A stretch of 64,000 bases of DNA from Eonycteris spelaea (lineage: Eukaryota > Chordata > Mammalia > Chiroptera > Pteropodidae). The stretch spans positions 1 through 64,000 of the forward strand of contig PUFA01000680.1 in NCBI GenBank assembly GCA_003508835.1, written 5' to 3'. Both the position numbers and the translations under genes were made by a program. Of the stretch, positions 11,750-24,519 are shown piece after piece (within the stretch, counting starts at the first letter, position 1; each line of letters starts with the position of its first letter). The notes below the pieces were generated by a model. The model had not been told where the DNA came from. It saw only the letters and a list, made by a program, of their open reading frames with translations, and ran no database searches.

Positions 11750-12200
11750 ATGTATAATATTGGATATTTTACTTTTATTATAATGGACTTTACATCATAT
11801 TTGCTGCTTTAATCATCTGTGACTGTATCGGTCAGTAGCATTGATTGCATTCGGTTTTGTGGACCCATCCCTGCTGTCTAGACCCAAAACATTTCCAGGA
11901 ATAAATCACCTGCCTTAACCCTCTCTCTTCTATCCCTTGTGATTTCTCTTTTCTGTTTCTAGAAATTGGGTTTTTCAGAAACCTTGTATCAGTGGAATAA
12001 TAAATTATTGTTTATCTGTGTAGGCCTGATGTCAATAAGCTCAAATTTGCAATGTCAACCTATATTGTACCCTATTTAAATCTAACACAATTTTTCAGCG
12101 AATAGTCTCCATAGGTAGACACACCACATGGGATCCACTCAACACTTGATGAAATTAGGGTTCTTGCCACCACCTGACTATGTGAATAATGTCGTTATGA
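11750..12200 (-). mobile_element. L1 3' fragment, antisense
   Basis: Antisense L1 end: 'tgtgaataatgtcgttatga' and 'acatcggtgtatgtatgaga' derive from the usual 'gctattgtgaataatgctgc' string. It is carried in each 3.25-kb unit, so it was present before the units were duplicated. Confidence 0.7.
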
Positions 12201-12723
12201 ACATCGGTGTATGTATGAGACACTACTTGTGATATGCGATAAAATAGTCTGTCAAACTCACAGAATGTCAGACTGTATGGACTTTTAATAATAAAAGTGT
12301 ATTGATATCTTTTCATTCATTTTATCAAATATATCTCATAAATGTAGATATTCCTAATAAGGGAAACATGAGTTAGAATATAGGACCTTTGTGTATTATC
12401 TAGTCAATTTTGAGTTAATTTAAACCTGTTCTAAATAACATCTATCAGAGAGGGAGATATTCAGATAATGTTGCAAAATCAGCTAATATGTGAACATGTA
12501 CTAGAGATGTGTTTACTATTAAACATGAACCACATAGTGAGTTGTCAGAGCATCCTGAACTCCATGGTGGCAGCACCACAGACGGACTGAACACATGTTT
12601 ATCTCCAGCCACGGACTAAAAGAAATTCATGGCTTAGCGTTTCTACAAATTATGGGTGACTTAAATACGGGACACTGAAGACATTTTCTTGAAGTATCTT
12701 AGCTAGCATTATTTTCACAGTAC

Positions 12724-12826
12724 CTTCATCTGGATCGAAAGTATGGACGGTGGCATCTGTTGAGAAGCACTCTTCTGTCGCCCTCCCTCTTTGATTCAAG
12801 AGAATAATGCTCCTCATCACAACACC
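12724..12826 (-). pseudogene. C-type acidic exon, 2-nt deletion (103 nt)
   Basis: Fourth copy of the 105-nt C exon. Acceptor 'ttctcag|' and donor '|gtactgtg' are kept, but two bases are missing in the middle, so the second half is out of frame. The other three copies (36.1, 39.4 and 42.6 kb) are full length. It also differs at the acidic run (E-H-Y instead of E-D-D). Confidence 0.45.
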
Positions 12827-13019
12827 CTGAGAAATGCATGACAATATGGAGTACTCTAGACGTGTTGCTGGCAGACCACCTCAGGGAAATTAGCAATAAT
12901 TTCTTCAGAGGTGCCCAGAAGACCCTCCTGAAGCCAAGAGACTTAGGAAGATCGTGCAGTTTGGCATGCACGTAAAACCCCCACGACACAGATCTAGAGG
13001 GCAAATACCTAAATTTAAT

Positions 13020-13110
13020 TGAGACATATAGAAATGCAGCAAAGCACACTGACTGCATCTGGTCTCCCAGATTCCAAACTCATTGAGAAGCTGCTTGCTG
13101 TGATGTTCTT
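13020..13110 (+). repeat. MIR fragment of the delta unit
   Basis: 'agcaaagcacactgactgca' and 'tctggtctcccagattccaa' match the 5' half of MIR. The same fragment is present at about 36.41-36.50 and 39.67-39.76 kb. Confidence 0.5.
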
Positions 13111-13984
13111 GCCCTAATTCTTCACATCTTGGGGACAGAGGTTGAGGAGTAACCCCAACTCTGACAGATTCTGACAGTGCTACGTGGAGCCTCCACGTTG
13201 TAGAATCTTAGAGGGAACCAGAAGCTTGTGGACCCTACGTGTGCCTGTTGCACCAATGACCATGCTAAAGTCAGCTGTTAGATCCAACTACAGCTGCCCT
13301 AGGCTGCGTGACCACTGGGGCCCCCCGATCATGATGGACTGTGTGTGGGAACCAGTTGGCACTTGCAGGCATGGCCACAGATTCTGAAACTCCCTTGCTC
13401 TGTGACTGATGACCCTGTGGCAGAGTGGTCAGTACAGGACAGTGCTCAAGAGCATCAACATAGGGACCCACACCTCAGTCACAGTATGCCTCTTCACGGA
13501 GGAGGTCAAAAGTTTGGGCCATTCCTCACTGCACGACTTCCATCTGAGGAGATGGATTATTAACAAACCTCCAGATACAGTCGGGGTGCGGAAAGAAGGA
13601 GTTGTTAATAAGGTCAGGTGTACGGTAGCGATGAGGTTTCTTTAGAAGGTGACAGCATGTCTTGTGTTGTGTGAGTGGGTCAATCTCCTGAGAAAACACA
13701 ATCTCCGCAGACTCACACTCACAATCACACCACACAGACACTTAAAACCCCCAAATGTCTGAAACACCCGAACTTCACACCTATGTATTATCCTCGCTTC
13801 TGAGGGCTAAACAACGGACCAGAGAACTTTCTTGTATGACCACTTTCTTTCATTACACCCCAAACTCTAATCCCTGGGCAGGATTGCAGAACCAGGGGGC
13901 TTCCAGACCAAATCGGCAAGAAAGGCCCACCTTCTTAAGCACTTAGCTTTATCGTCAGCAAGGGAGTGATGAAACAATACGTAC

Positions 13985-14009
13985 CTTTTTCACCGGGTCT
14001 GTCGTACGC
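13985..14009 (-). CDS. A-type microexon (25 nt), delta unit, block A
   Basis: Acceptor '...tgacag|' and donor '|gtacgtatt' on the minus strand, 25 nt. Phase 0 reading gives AYDRPGEK plus one base. It is the only full-length copy of the delta-type sequence: the copies at 37.36 and 40.61 kb are 24 nt through two different single-base losses. Its B partner upstream has lost its acceptor, so this copy may not be used. Confidence 0.3.
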
Positions 14010-14470
14010 CTGTCATGGGAGAAAGGAAAACACTGTGAGGATCATATACCCCTGGACACTATTTGCTCAGGCCTTCTGTTCTCTTGATGACTCGAGGACA
14101 CCAGATGGGAAACAGTGCCAGAGTCTACAACCACAAGAGAAAATGCACAGAACACCTGTGGGAAAGCTTGAGCTCTTCGTGGAAGCTGTCTCAAGCCCCT
14201 TTGATGTGGCAGTGCCAGAATTCTTTGTTCTCGGAGGAAACTGTTCTGCACAGGACACTGCTTATGACCCTACAGCCTGTACGTAATTCTGTCTTTTCGA
14301 ATGCCCTCTTGAATCAGCTTTCAGGTGGTCGTAGACTCTCATTTGGCATTTGCCCACCGAGTACCTTGTCTCTATTACCTAGCAGGTACTGCTCACATTT
14401 TCAGATTGTAATCTTATTGAAAAAGAACTAAAGCAACCTTTCCATTTTGGAGGGTGGAAGGCCTTCTCAC

Positions 14471-14541
14471 CTTGAGGTCAGATGGGATGTCCACACTGGA
14501 ATGCCACTTATGAAGCTGCTGCACCCCGGTGGTAGCGGGAG
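14471..14541 (-). pseudogene. B-type exon, delta unit, acceptor lost
   Basis: 71 nt, open in phase 1 with the peptide PATTGVQQLHKW...SDLK, donor '|gtgagaagg' intact. The acceptor reads '...ccctgg' where the three array copies have '...cccctag', so normal splicing to this exon is unlikely. Confidence 0.4.
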
Positions 14542-14929
14542 CCAGGGGGGCACAGAGTCACTGTCAGTTATTGCTGATGCTGCTCAGGACTGTCTCAGAG
14601 CTCTGCGCAATGTCATTGTGGGGCTAGAGAATGTGGAAGTGGGTGTCGAACAGTATGGCCTGAGCATCTTCGGGGACATTTTCATTGGCAGATTAAAAAA
14701 AGCCAAGGAAAGAAGCAGGCAAGAAAGAGAAACAGAGCCTTTGATGGTCTAGCTCAAGGGATTCTAATCCAGCAAATGGCATCTCAATTGCATGCGACGT
14801 TTCAATGACAGCCTTCTCATTCCTCCTGCCCTTCTTAAAATCTGCCAAATTCCCTCTTCTTCTAATGTACGAGACCATTTCAGCACCCATGCGTTCATAT
14901 GTGACGCTAGTGCCTTCAGCATGTATAAT

Positions 14930-15420
14930 ATTGGACATTTTACTTTTATCGTGATGGACTTTACATCATATTTCTGCTGCTTTTAATCATCTGTGACTAT
15001 ATTGGTCAGTAGCATTGATGACATTCACAGCCTTGTGAACCCATCACTGCTGTCTGATCCAAAACTTTTCTAGGAATAAATCACTCTGCCTTCACCCTCC
15101 TTCTAGCTCTTTCATTTTCTGGTATTCTGGCTCTAGATACAAATTTCTAGAATTGGGCTATTTCAGAATGCTCATATCGTTGGAATCATAAATTACCGTC
15201 CTTCTATGCAGGCCTGATATCATAACTAAACATTTTTCCAAGGTCTGTCCATGTGACCTATTTTAAAATCTGATTACTGTTATGGTAGAATAATATCCCA
15301 CTAGGTGTATACATCACATTTGATCCACTCATTTGATGGCTTCGGGTCCTTGCCACTGTCTGACTATTGTGAATAATGCCATTATGAACATTGGTGTGTG
15401 ATACACTACTGGTGATACTA
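14930..15420 (-). mobile_element. L1 3' fragment, antisense (delta unit)
   Basis: Same antisense L1 fragment as in the other units: 'actattgtgaataatgccat' and 'tatgaacattggtgtgtgat'. Confidence 0.7.
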
Positions 15421-15859
15421 GATGTTACGATCCTCTCAGAACTCACAGGATGTCACACACAGAGTGAATTTTAATGGAATGTATGGACTTTTAATTAATA
15501 AAAATATATTTTTTCATTCATTGGAACAAATTTATCTCATAAATGTGAGATTTTTTTTTATAGGGGAAATCTGTGGGGTGGGATGTGGGAACTTTGTGTA
15601 TTATCTAGTCAAATTTCATGTTAACCTAAAGGTGTTCTAAGTAATGTCTATTAATTTTTACATATCTGAGACACTGTATGAGAGAGAGATATATTCAGGT
15701 AATATTGCAAAATCAGCTAAGGTGTGAACATCAACTAGAGACCTTGTTTACTATTGAACATGAACCACATCGTGAGTTGTCAGAGCATCCTGACCTCCAT
15801 GGCGACACCACCGATGGACTGAACACACGTGCCTTTGTGCCCAAGAAGAAAAAAGAGAA

Positions 15860-16090
15860 ATAACGTGAACACTTGCCTTAGGAATGTATGGAACCAGGCC
15901 CCAAAATATGGAGCAAGTGACAATTTTAGGATATAGATAAGAGTTTTGTCATATTTATCTATGTCTAACTTCACGTTTTGTTTTAGTATAGTGCAAATCA
16001 CTGCTGATTTACAACTAATTTCTTTAACAAATGAAACAGGTCATTAAAGAGGTATAAAACCTACATTAATATAAACAGTGTCACATCTTG
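15860..16090. repeat. Local duplicate, paired with 45.66-45.89 kb
   Basis: 'acaattttaggatatagat' and 'aaacaggtcatt' contexts recur at 45,660-45,890 with moderate divergence. It is the edge of block A. The partner is an isolated 230-bp piece, so an ancient dispersed duplication or shared repeat is possible. Confidence 0.55.
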
Positions 16091-16295
16091 TAAAGATTCT
16101 TCAGTTGAGCAAGAGTGGGAAAAAAAAACAGGTAATGTGTGTTTCCCCAAACGAGATTTTTTTTTTTTTAACATTCAGGTATTTCACTTTTAGTAACTAA
16201 CCTCATGAAATATTGTACACAAACATGGGGAGACATGTACAGAATGTTTACAATAATTGTCAAATAAGAATTTTAAGGATCCCAATTTGATAGAA

Positions 16296-16297
<2 letters not shown>

Positions 16298-16334
<37 letters not shown>
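16298..16334. repeat. (TG)n microsatellite
   Basis: Uninterrupted TG dinucleotides, about 18 units. The paralogue at 61,169-61,220 is longer. Confidence 0.95.
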
Positions 16335-16337
<3 letters not shown>

Positions 16338-18744
16338 ACAAAGGAATTGAAGGCAAAAATGAAAAGAGTTAGGGAGAATATTCAGAACAACATTTCCCTC
16401 TGATTGGAGAAACAACATTCACAATGCAGTGATGGGGAGGGTTGCAGACCCCTGTTTGGAGATCAGTGTGAAGCAGAGGACTCCATTCCTGCCGTCCCCT
16501 CCCTGTGTGTTCATGGTCATAGGAGATTCAATGAGGAGATATAAGGAAAGCCCTTGGAGACACATTGTGACAGTGTCAGTGCTATTTAGTGGTCCAATTA
16601 AGAAATCTCAAAGGATATGCAGGAACTTACCCAGTGATAATTCCAGAGACCGAAGCTGGAAGGCTACAGAATGGAGAAGGAAGAACACTCAGATTTTTAT
16701 GCACATTCTATTGCATCTTTCAAATTCTCTACAAGGGTTTATTCTGGTTGCTCTTAATATAAAAAAGAAAAACCATGTGATTAGAACTAACCATTCAAAC
16801 TAGTGGCACGAAACACAAGCATTATTTTGTTGGTGGTCATGGGATTGGCGTTCAGGCAAGGGGCAATGGGCGGACACTTTCTGTTCTGTAACATTGGGTC
16901 TCATCAGAGAAGACCCCCTTGCTGGGGTATCTTAGTCCCATGCCTGCAGCTAGACCTGGGCATGGTTAGAGGACGCACATGAGACATGCCAATGTGCCCT
17001 GAGTGTCCTCACAGCAGGGCAGTCTCAGGTCATTCAGATCTAGTACTCTGTGGCTGAGAGCTCCACAGGGCAGTAACCAGAGTGGCCATGCAGAGGCTCA
17101 TTATCGATACAGGCATAACTTTACACATGACAGTGTTGTTTCCAAGGCATCTGTCACTGACAAAGACACTAGTGCCACCTCTGCTCATAAGAAGGGACCA
17201 GGACCCCACTTCTTCTTAAAAAAAAAAAAAGAAATTGAAAACATGTTTGAAACTTTTACATGCATAGATTAGTTTTAAAAATACTCAGTAGCAGGGGTAG
17301 TCCCCAAAATATAAGATACACAAATGGCACCTTTTGTTCCACAGTCAAGTGTAATAAACACAGGGGTGGACTCCTGCCTCTACCACCATGAACTTTTTGA
17401 AAAAAACAACACACACAAACACTAGGGAAATGTACCGGAGAGTTTTGGAATGATGAATACAGGTCTACGCACATTGATGCAGAGTCCACCGCTCACATGG
17501 GGCCACTGAAGCGTTAAAGGGGGAGGCATGGTCTGGAGGATGCATAAAGCAGAAGCTATCCCACATGGGGAAAGAACCTCGTGGTCATGAAGGGCAAGCA
17601 AGTGGAAACAGGAAGTCAGCCGGGGGATGTTGCAATAGTGCAGGCAGGAGGGAGTGGGGACCAGTTGGAGCGAGGGATGGAGGATGAAGTTGCAGAAGTG
17701 CACACAGGAATGAAGGAGAGGTGATGCAGGACAAGACTCTGAAGGAGGTGCTCTGGACCGAGGCCCTCCATCTTTCTGCAGAGTGCACAGGCAGGGCTCA
17801 GCGCTGTGGTGACAAATACCCTGCCTAATGAGCATCAGAGCCACCAGCCTCTGTGAAGTGCCATGGGCCTCGTGTGTCGGCACTGAACATGCACACCCCC
17901 ATGGGCCCAGCGGTTTCACACCTGGCAGGGTTTCCTGAACACACACTGGCCTGGACAATCCAAGATCTAGTATCATTGAACCAAAACCTGAGCTGTGAAG
18001 GTCGGGAAACAGCCTACCTGCCTTTCAACAAGGAACTCAGTGAGGAAACCAAAGACTGTGTGATAATCTCTTAGATTTTGAGACTTGGGGAACATGCTTC
18101 AATCTGCATTTTAAAAGAACACCCTGAGCATTGAATGTGCACATGCAATGGCAGGGTCTATGATGCTCACATTACTGGGCTTTCAAGAAAAAGGAATTGT
18201 TTCGTTGTCTCAAAAATAGTGCAATGCAAAATATTTGTAGGGAAAGAAATTCGAATCTCATCAACCTTCTTGTAATAATTGGTGAAATAAGGAAAAGGAG
18301 TACCACAAGTATGTGAAGAACACTGAGCCATGGCTTTACACTGTCTGTTGTAACTCGCGGGTAGGAAATGTACTGACATCCACACCATCACGCACGATCT
18401 CGATAGTACTGTTCCCATGACCTCCTTCCAGAGAAAAAAAAAAAAACTTCAAGAAATTGTCTAGTAAAATAGTGATATACGGACACATGGAAAGTACCAA
18501 ATTTGCATTTATTTTTCTCAATTAACACTGGGGGAGCTTTACAGGAGAGAAGGGGTGACTTGATGGTAGTGACTGGGGTGAGTGTCTATAATAATTCATT
18601 GAGGCCTAATTTGTTCAGAAAGCTTTTCTATTTTGGTGTTTATATAAAAATAGTTCAAATGAAACCAATAGTAGATAAATCGTTTCATGGAAAAATCTTC
18701 AACAGGAAACATAAAATATACATCTACATCCAGTTCTCAATCTA

Positions 18745-18899
18745 TACAATAGAGACACTAGTTAACCATCTGGTAACTGTGTTGAGGAGGGAGAGGAGGA
18801 GCAGGGAGGAGGCCCCTGTTCCTTGGCCTGATCCAAGCTTCCTAACACTGTGGAAACTCCATCTCTGCTGAGACTCAGGCTGAGGCCCCTGGTCCTGAC
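18745..18899 (-). CDS. Possible terminal B-like exon (segment P, copy 2)
   Basis: On the minus strand '...cccatacag|GTCAGGACC' looks like an acceptor followed by sequence related to the start of B exons (the 'CAGGGGCCTCAG' core). In phase 1 it is open for about 50 codons, beginning QDQGPQPESQRRWSF, with a run SSLLLLSLL, and ending at TAG. The paralogue near 63,77x lacks one C in the 'gaggcccct' run and the 7.4-kb copy has an early stop, so conservation does not support coding strongly. It could be a degenerate 3' exon of the cassette gene or chance. Confidence 0.25.
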
Positions 18900-19658
18900 C
18901 TGTATGGGTATTGATACCAGAGCTGCAAGGAAAACACAGGTGCTAGAGGCCCTGGGGAGACCAAGAGACAGTTGGGGAGGGCTCCAGGTGAGGGCCTGCA
19001 GGACCCAGAAGGCTTCTCACACCCTGGAGAAGTGACCACGGGCTCTGGCTTCCCCAGGGGTCAGGTTGACAGGACACTGAGGCCTGGTGCTACTCTCAGC
19101 TGGGGGTGTTGTCTCTACCCGGAGTTTCTACAATGTCTTCAGGACCAACTGAACTTGGGCACTTGGTCGGGCAGCTTGCAGGTGACTTGTGGCCAGGACA
19201 GTGAGAGTGATGCAGAAGGACGGACGGACTCTGGGACTCCAGGGTGAAAAGGCCGAGCCCCTCTTCTGATGACACAGGTGGGAGTGGTGACCCTTCCCTT
19301 CAACACACGTGACCCATCGTGAGCCCCGCAGAGCAAAACTGGACAGAGACCCGGAGCCCTTCCCTTTTCCCCTAATCATCTTTATTTTTTAACATCCCAA
19401 CGCTTTGCTTGTGCCTTGCATTTGAAAAACCATGATGTTGTGGTAATAAATAAAAAAAGTTATATGGCTTAAAGTGTTTCCGATATGAAAAATTAAGGAT
19501 GCTGCTGTTTCAAATGTAATTAAGCCAATTATATTTGTTTTCTTTTTGACAAATTTGAGAAGGAAAAGAAACTTAAGCATTTGTAATGCTACTCCCTACT
19601 GTGTATCCAATGAGCATTGCATTAAATTTTCTTCAGTATTTTTGCCATTTGTTTGTTT

Positions 19659-19659
<1 letters not shown>

Positions 19660-19697
<38 letters not shown>
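19660..19697. repeat. (TG)n microsatellite
   Basis: Perfect TG dinucleotide run, 19 units. The ORFs crossing it on either strand are artefacts of the repeat. Confidence 0.95.
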
Positions 19698-19699
<2 letters not shown>

Positions 19700-21280
19700 C
19701 AAACCTATATAGAACCTTAGCCCCAGGCCCTCCACAGGGCTCCAGAGATGCTGAGGGGTCCCCAGCCAGGATTGGACCCTGCAGTGTCCCCTCACTTGAT
19801 GCTGGGACTACGAAGTGCACACAGGGTTGCAGAGCTGGGCCAGGTGAGCTGCCCTGCTTGCATGAGAAGGAGCCCAAGTGCACTCCCATCCTGCTCCCTA
19901 TTCCCGAGGAAGCCTGATGTCGGGGAGGTCAGGACAGCCCCTCTATCTCATCACACCCAGGATAAGGGATCCGGTGCTAAATCTCTAGCTAAGAGATGCT
20001 CCCTGTTGACCCGAGGGCGTGGATAGGGCACACGTGTGTCCTGGAGGGCCAGACAGTAAATAAATCCTGTGAACTTCACACTAAATTACTTACAGTCTAC
20101 GAACCGAAGCCCTCTCGTGAGATTAAGGAGCGGAGTGATGGGTCCAGCAAACTTAGAAGCTCACATGGCTGCGTATCCCTCTAGGAAGGATGTTCTCAGG
20201 AATTCTTCATTTTCCTGCACTTTTTTTTTACCATCTCTTGATCCCTTGCATGTTCATGCAATAAAGGCCGCCCTACATCTCCCTCAGTACGGTTACTTTT
20301 AATAAAACCTCCCCCCCCCAAAAAAGGTAAGAAGAAATGAACATGCACATTTAATGCCTTAATCTTTCCATCCCAAGCATTCCAAGTCACAGTTTTTCTT
20401 CCGGTCCTTCTTCCACCTGAATTGCTTCCTTTGCTCCTACTCCTGAAGCACCTCCTAGGGAATTTCTAGAAAGCTACAGGAAGGGAAAAATGTGCTTCTC
20501 CAGAGCCATCTTGTGGGGGGTGCCCAGGGCAGAACCAGACCTCACAGGCCCTCCAGCAGGGTGGGGCCAGCACTTCTGACTCCCAGCCCAGCTCTCTGCC
20601 CGGGCCACTCAGTGGGCACGAGATGATTCAGTGGTGCAGGAGGTTCAGGAGCCAGGAACACTAGCAGAGAGGATGTGGAGAACTGGAGGGAGATGTTACA
20701 GACACTGACGTTTCCAGGACATCAAGTGCCTGGATGGACAAGGTCCTTCAGGACGAGAATCAAATAAGAGAGGAGGAGCTCTCGGAAGTATCACAAAGAA
20801 GAGCGAACGAATAAGAGAAAGACAAAAAAGAAAGAAGAAATAAGATCCATGTAGATGTCGCTCTCTGTGCTGGAGTCTTCAAAATTTGCAAAACAATCCT
20901 CAAGTAAGGGCTGTCATGATGTTGGGTGGCCGGGGAATGGAAAGTGGAGAATGATGAGTCGAGGTGAGAACTCTGGACCCTGCTGCTCTCAGCCGATAAA
21001 TAAAGCCTGATCTGAAGACACTCTGTCCTCCCTTCTAAGCTCCTCCCCAGGGCTCGATTGCTTCACCTCTGCAATGAACAGTGGCTCTCAGTTGTCTACA
21101 GGGCCGCCTGTCAGCCTTCAGCTTCTGTAGGTGTGACCAGGAACCATGCCTGTGTCACCTTGTTCCTCTAAGAATGCAGTCATAGTTGCCATGACGGACT
21201 GTTCTAAGCTCCCACTAAACTAGGGAAATTATTTAGTATAATGTAAAGCAAGTAGGAAAATATTGAAAATTATTGCAGAA
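19700..21280. other. No gene seen
   Basis: GC-richer non-coding stretch followed by AT-rich DNA. I saw no recognisable repeat family, no cassette exon and no conserved ORF. Confidence 0.5.
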
Positions 21281-21289
21281 ATGAATGAT

Positions 21290-22150
21290 ACTGAATAGAG
21301 AAAACCAACAATGAAAAAATCTCAAATAGAAAACCTCCAGTCAGGCTGCTAAAAAAAAAAGAAAAAAAGAGAGGTGAACCCATTACTAATGTCTTAAATC
21401 TCAGAGGGGTCATCACTCAGGACTGCGTGGACATTAAAAGACTACTAAAGGATATTTTGGGCAACTTATGCCCACAAATTCATAGCTTAGGTGAAATGAA
21501 TCAATTCCTTGAAAGGCAGAAACTACCAAACTCAACCAAGGTGGAGGAAATGATCTTTGTTCATAGGTATATTATTAAATGAATGGAATCCATAATGAAT
21601 ACCCAAATAACAAAGTGGCACAGACGTTTCGCTAGCGCATTCTGCCACATTCTTACAAAGTGAAACACAGTTTTACAGCACAACCTTGCCTTTGTGTCCC
21701 TCTGTTTACCCAGGTGAGTTGAAAAATTATGTACGCAAACCCAACACAGGAAAGTTGATGGTAGATTTATTCACAACAGCACAAAACTGGAAACATCCAA
21801 GATGTCCTTCGATACACGAATGAATAAATGAATTTCAGTGAATTCATTCAATGGAATATGTTCCACGGGTTAAAAAACTGAAGAATATCTATGAAAAATA
21901 TGAAGGAAACTTGACTGTACATTACTAAGTGAAAGAAGTCAGCCTGAGACAGTGAAAGGTGAGTGATTGCCAGGAGCTCAGGAGAAAAGGCAGAGGGGTT
22001 AACAAGGGAAACAGGAGAGTTTAAGGTCAGTAAAAATACGTGGCATTACACTGTAATGGTGATGTGTGATCTTACCCATTATGGCAACAATGGATAGCAA
22101 CAATATCAATATTGGTTCATGAGACACATTAAAAATATTAAAATGAGAAT
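21290..22150 (+). mobile_element. Old L1 ORF2 fragments
   Basis: 'aaagactactaaaggatatt', 'cttgaaaggcagaaactacc' and 'ttattcacaacagcacaaaa' with 'ctggaaacatccaagatgtc' are L1 ORF2 strings in sense order. Reading frame destroyed. Confidence 0.75.
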
Positions 22151-22733
22151 TTCAAAACCACACCCATCCCTTCCTATTCAGAAAGACTTTTATATTCCAA
22201 ATTTGAAATCAGGGAGGAGAAAATGCTATTTAAAGGAAATAAATCATCTTGTAGGTGAAGAGGTTGCTAGGTGAGTCAGAATTGAAAGAGGAAGACCTTT
22301 CAAATGGAAATGGCTGAAAATGCAGAGCAAGTGTAAGGAAAGAATCTTCCTGAAGAGCTAACAGTAACAAAAAAAGTTAGACAATACTATGAGTTTACAT
22401 ACACATAGAGTGTCATTTCATTGTCGTTATCAACTATTTACAGAGAGGAATAAAAAGCAACATTTCTGGTGTACAGTCATTCAGATAAAATTGTCCATCA
22501 TTAATCTCACTTTTGCTACAGAAAAGACAAAATGAACATGTACAAGATAGACTCAAAGGAATTATTCAGCACTTTATAAAGATGCTCAGTGTTCAGATAA
22601 CGGTCCAAGGGGCAGAGCCCGGGAAAAGTCCCCCAGGAGGAGGGAGTGGTTGGTGGTCACTGTGTCCTCAAGGGTTTGCAGGTGGTTCCTCGGAGGCTCC
22701 TCAGAGATGCAGCCCACTCATCGTTAGCTTTGG

Positions 22734-22791
22734 ATCCTTTTTTGCAAACCATAAGCCATCCTGGGACATTCATGAGGTTCCTTAGGATCAC
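22734..22791 (-). CDS. Candidate terminal coding exon, start of 3' exon
   Basis: Minus-strand acceptor '...ttgtctcag|' followed in phase 1 by DPKEPHECPRMAYGLQKR and IQS, then TAA at 22,734-22,736. The first bases resemble the B exon start and the 18.9-kb candidate. If joined to the phase-1 donor of the exon at 27,010-27,162 it would supply a short cytoplasmic tail or, given that exon's own TGA, only 3' UTR. A longer alternative frame exists but would need a phase not used by the other cassettes. No polyadenylation site could be assigned. Speculative. Confidence 0.25.
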
Positions 22792-22999
22792 CTGAGACAA
22801 AAAAATATGTATAACTAAACTATTACAAAACAGAAAATAAACTCTTTCCAGCTGACTCTGGCTGTTCCTGGTCAATGCAGTGGAGCACTGTAAAGAGTGG
22901 TCACGACCTCTTCTAACTGTCAGAAAAACCCCAAGATATAGAGATACATTTCTACATACAAACGGAAAACTTTTATATGGCATACGGTTCAACAGAAAA

Positions 23000-24300
23000 G
23001 TAAAAAAAAAAAAAAATTGACAAACTAAAATCCTCGTGTGTATATAGTTTTGGGGAACTCAATAACAAATTATTGAAAAAGAAAGAAGACTACCAGCAAT
23101 CCATTCAACGTGCTGGACTCGACAGTCACGTTTTTTCAACATGAGTAAAGCTTTCAAAGAAAAAAACAAATGGCTTTTAACCTCAGTCAAGAACTTATAT
23201 TTAAATTACACTGCAATACCACTGTAGCTAAAAAAAGTGCACCCAGGTACACGTCGCACCTATCAGAGGTAAAATTACAAAAGTTTCACATCTACTATGC
23301 TAGTGTGGTTGTACACGAGCTTTAGGAAAGCATCAACAGGTACCTATGGGAGGAATTTGACAACATCTAGTAAAACCACATTAGCCCTTACCCTTTACTC
23401 AAACGACCAATATCGTGAAATCAATCCCATAGAGAAAATGGAAAAAATATGAAAGGAATCACACACGAGGCCATGTGTGGCAGTATTGTAAAATTTAGAA
23501 TATACTTCTAAAATCAAATGTCTAGAAAATCATCATTAAAATTAGGCAATACCTAGCAATAAATGATCATAATTGTGCAAAAAAATAAACAACCTGTGAG
23601 ATGAAGCAAAACACTGAGAGAAATATGCAGCCTTAGTTATTTATTTTCAACTATAAAATGTCAGAACATTAATGAAGGTAATTACTTTATTTAAATCAGA
23701 AAAGAAAGCACTAAATCCAAATAATGTAACTAGAATGGTGTACAATTAGAATTTAATGAAAAAGAAAATACAATTATAATAAGTAATAATAATAAATAGT
23801 AACTAACTAAAAAATATAATGGTCAAATCTTTGGTGAAATTCATTAAAAAAAGTGAAATCACATCAACTCTTCTTTGAATTTAAAGGAAGATATGCCTAC
23901 AAGGCAGCAGAGATGAAAAATTAAAAGACAATACCATATACTGAGCAAATTTATGCCAATGTATTTGAAAATTTGTACAAATTGAAAATGTCAGGAAAAA
24001 TGTAACCCTTCCAATCTTACTCATTGAAAAACAAAAACCCTAAATATTTCTATAGCCATTATTAAATTTAATCAGTGGTTAAGAAAACCTGTCTGCCTCT
24101 CTGTCTCTGTGTGTCTCTTTCTTATTGACACACACACACATACACATACTCATACAGACACAAGACCCTAATGATATTGTTAGTGGTTAAATACCAATAT
24201 TTCAGTGAGGTTATCATCCTAATAGTACTAAAACATTTCAATAGATGGATAGAAGCAGCTACGTTTCAATTAGTTCTGTAAAAATGTATGCTCTGACTAC
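23000..24300 (+). mobile_element. Old L1 fragments
   Basis: A-rich L1-like DNA, with 'tacacgtcgcacctatcaga', 'ccatatactgagcaaattta' and 'agccattattaaatttaatc' style strings and no intact frame. Confidence 0.5.
24128..24149. repeat. (AC)n microsatellite
   Basis: Short, partly interrupted CA run. Confidence 0.8.
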
Positions 24301-24411
24301 GAAAACCAGACAAAGATTAATCCTAACAAAGAGTTTGGGCCAGTCTCAGGGGCACTGACTTGAAAAACCCACAGGAGCAGATGGCACTGACCCTTTCTCC
24401 AATTGGGATAA

Positions 24412-24462
24412 CCAAAAAACAAACAAACAAACAAATTGACAAAAAAAAACAACAAAACAAGA
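24412..24462. repeat. (AAAC)n simple repeat
   Basis: Runs of AAAC and A-rich units. Confidence 0.85.
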
Positions 24463-24519
24463 CAATCAGAATACAGTTCAAAACAACGTATCTTGAACTG
24501 GTGAACCTTCTCGATAGTT

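Larger units (their letters stand above)
16125..19480. repeat. Large duplicated segment, paired with 61,000-64,000
   Basis: Near-collinear with 61,000 to the window end at high identity. It includes the (TG)n tract, the 'catgggattggcgttcaggc' segment, the 17.4-18.0 kb GC-richer segment and the 18.5-19.1 kb segment. Long ORFs in it (for example the 184-codon minus ORF at 17,422-17,976) are frameshifted in the second copy, which argues against coding. Confidence 0.85.

Noticed and set aside
17422..17976. 184-codon minus-strand ORF
   Set aside because: Its paralogue at 62.3-62.8 kb is split into shifted pieces, it has no domain, and it lies in a large non-coding duplicate.
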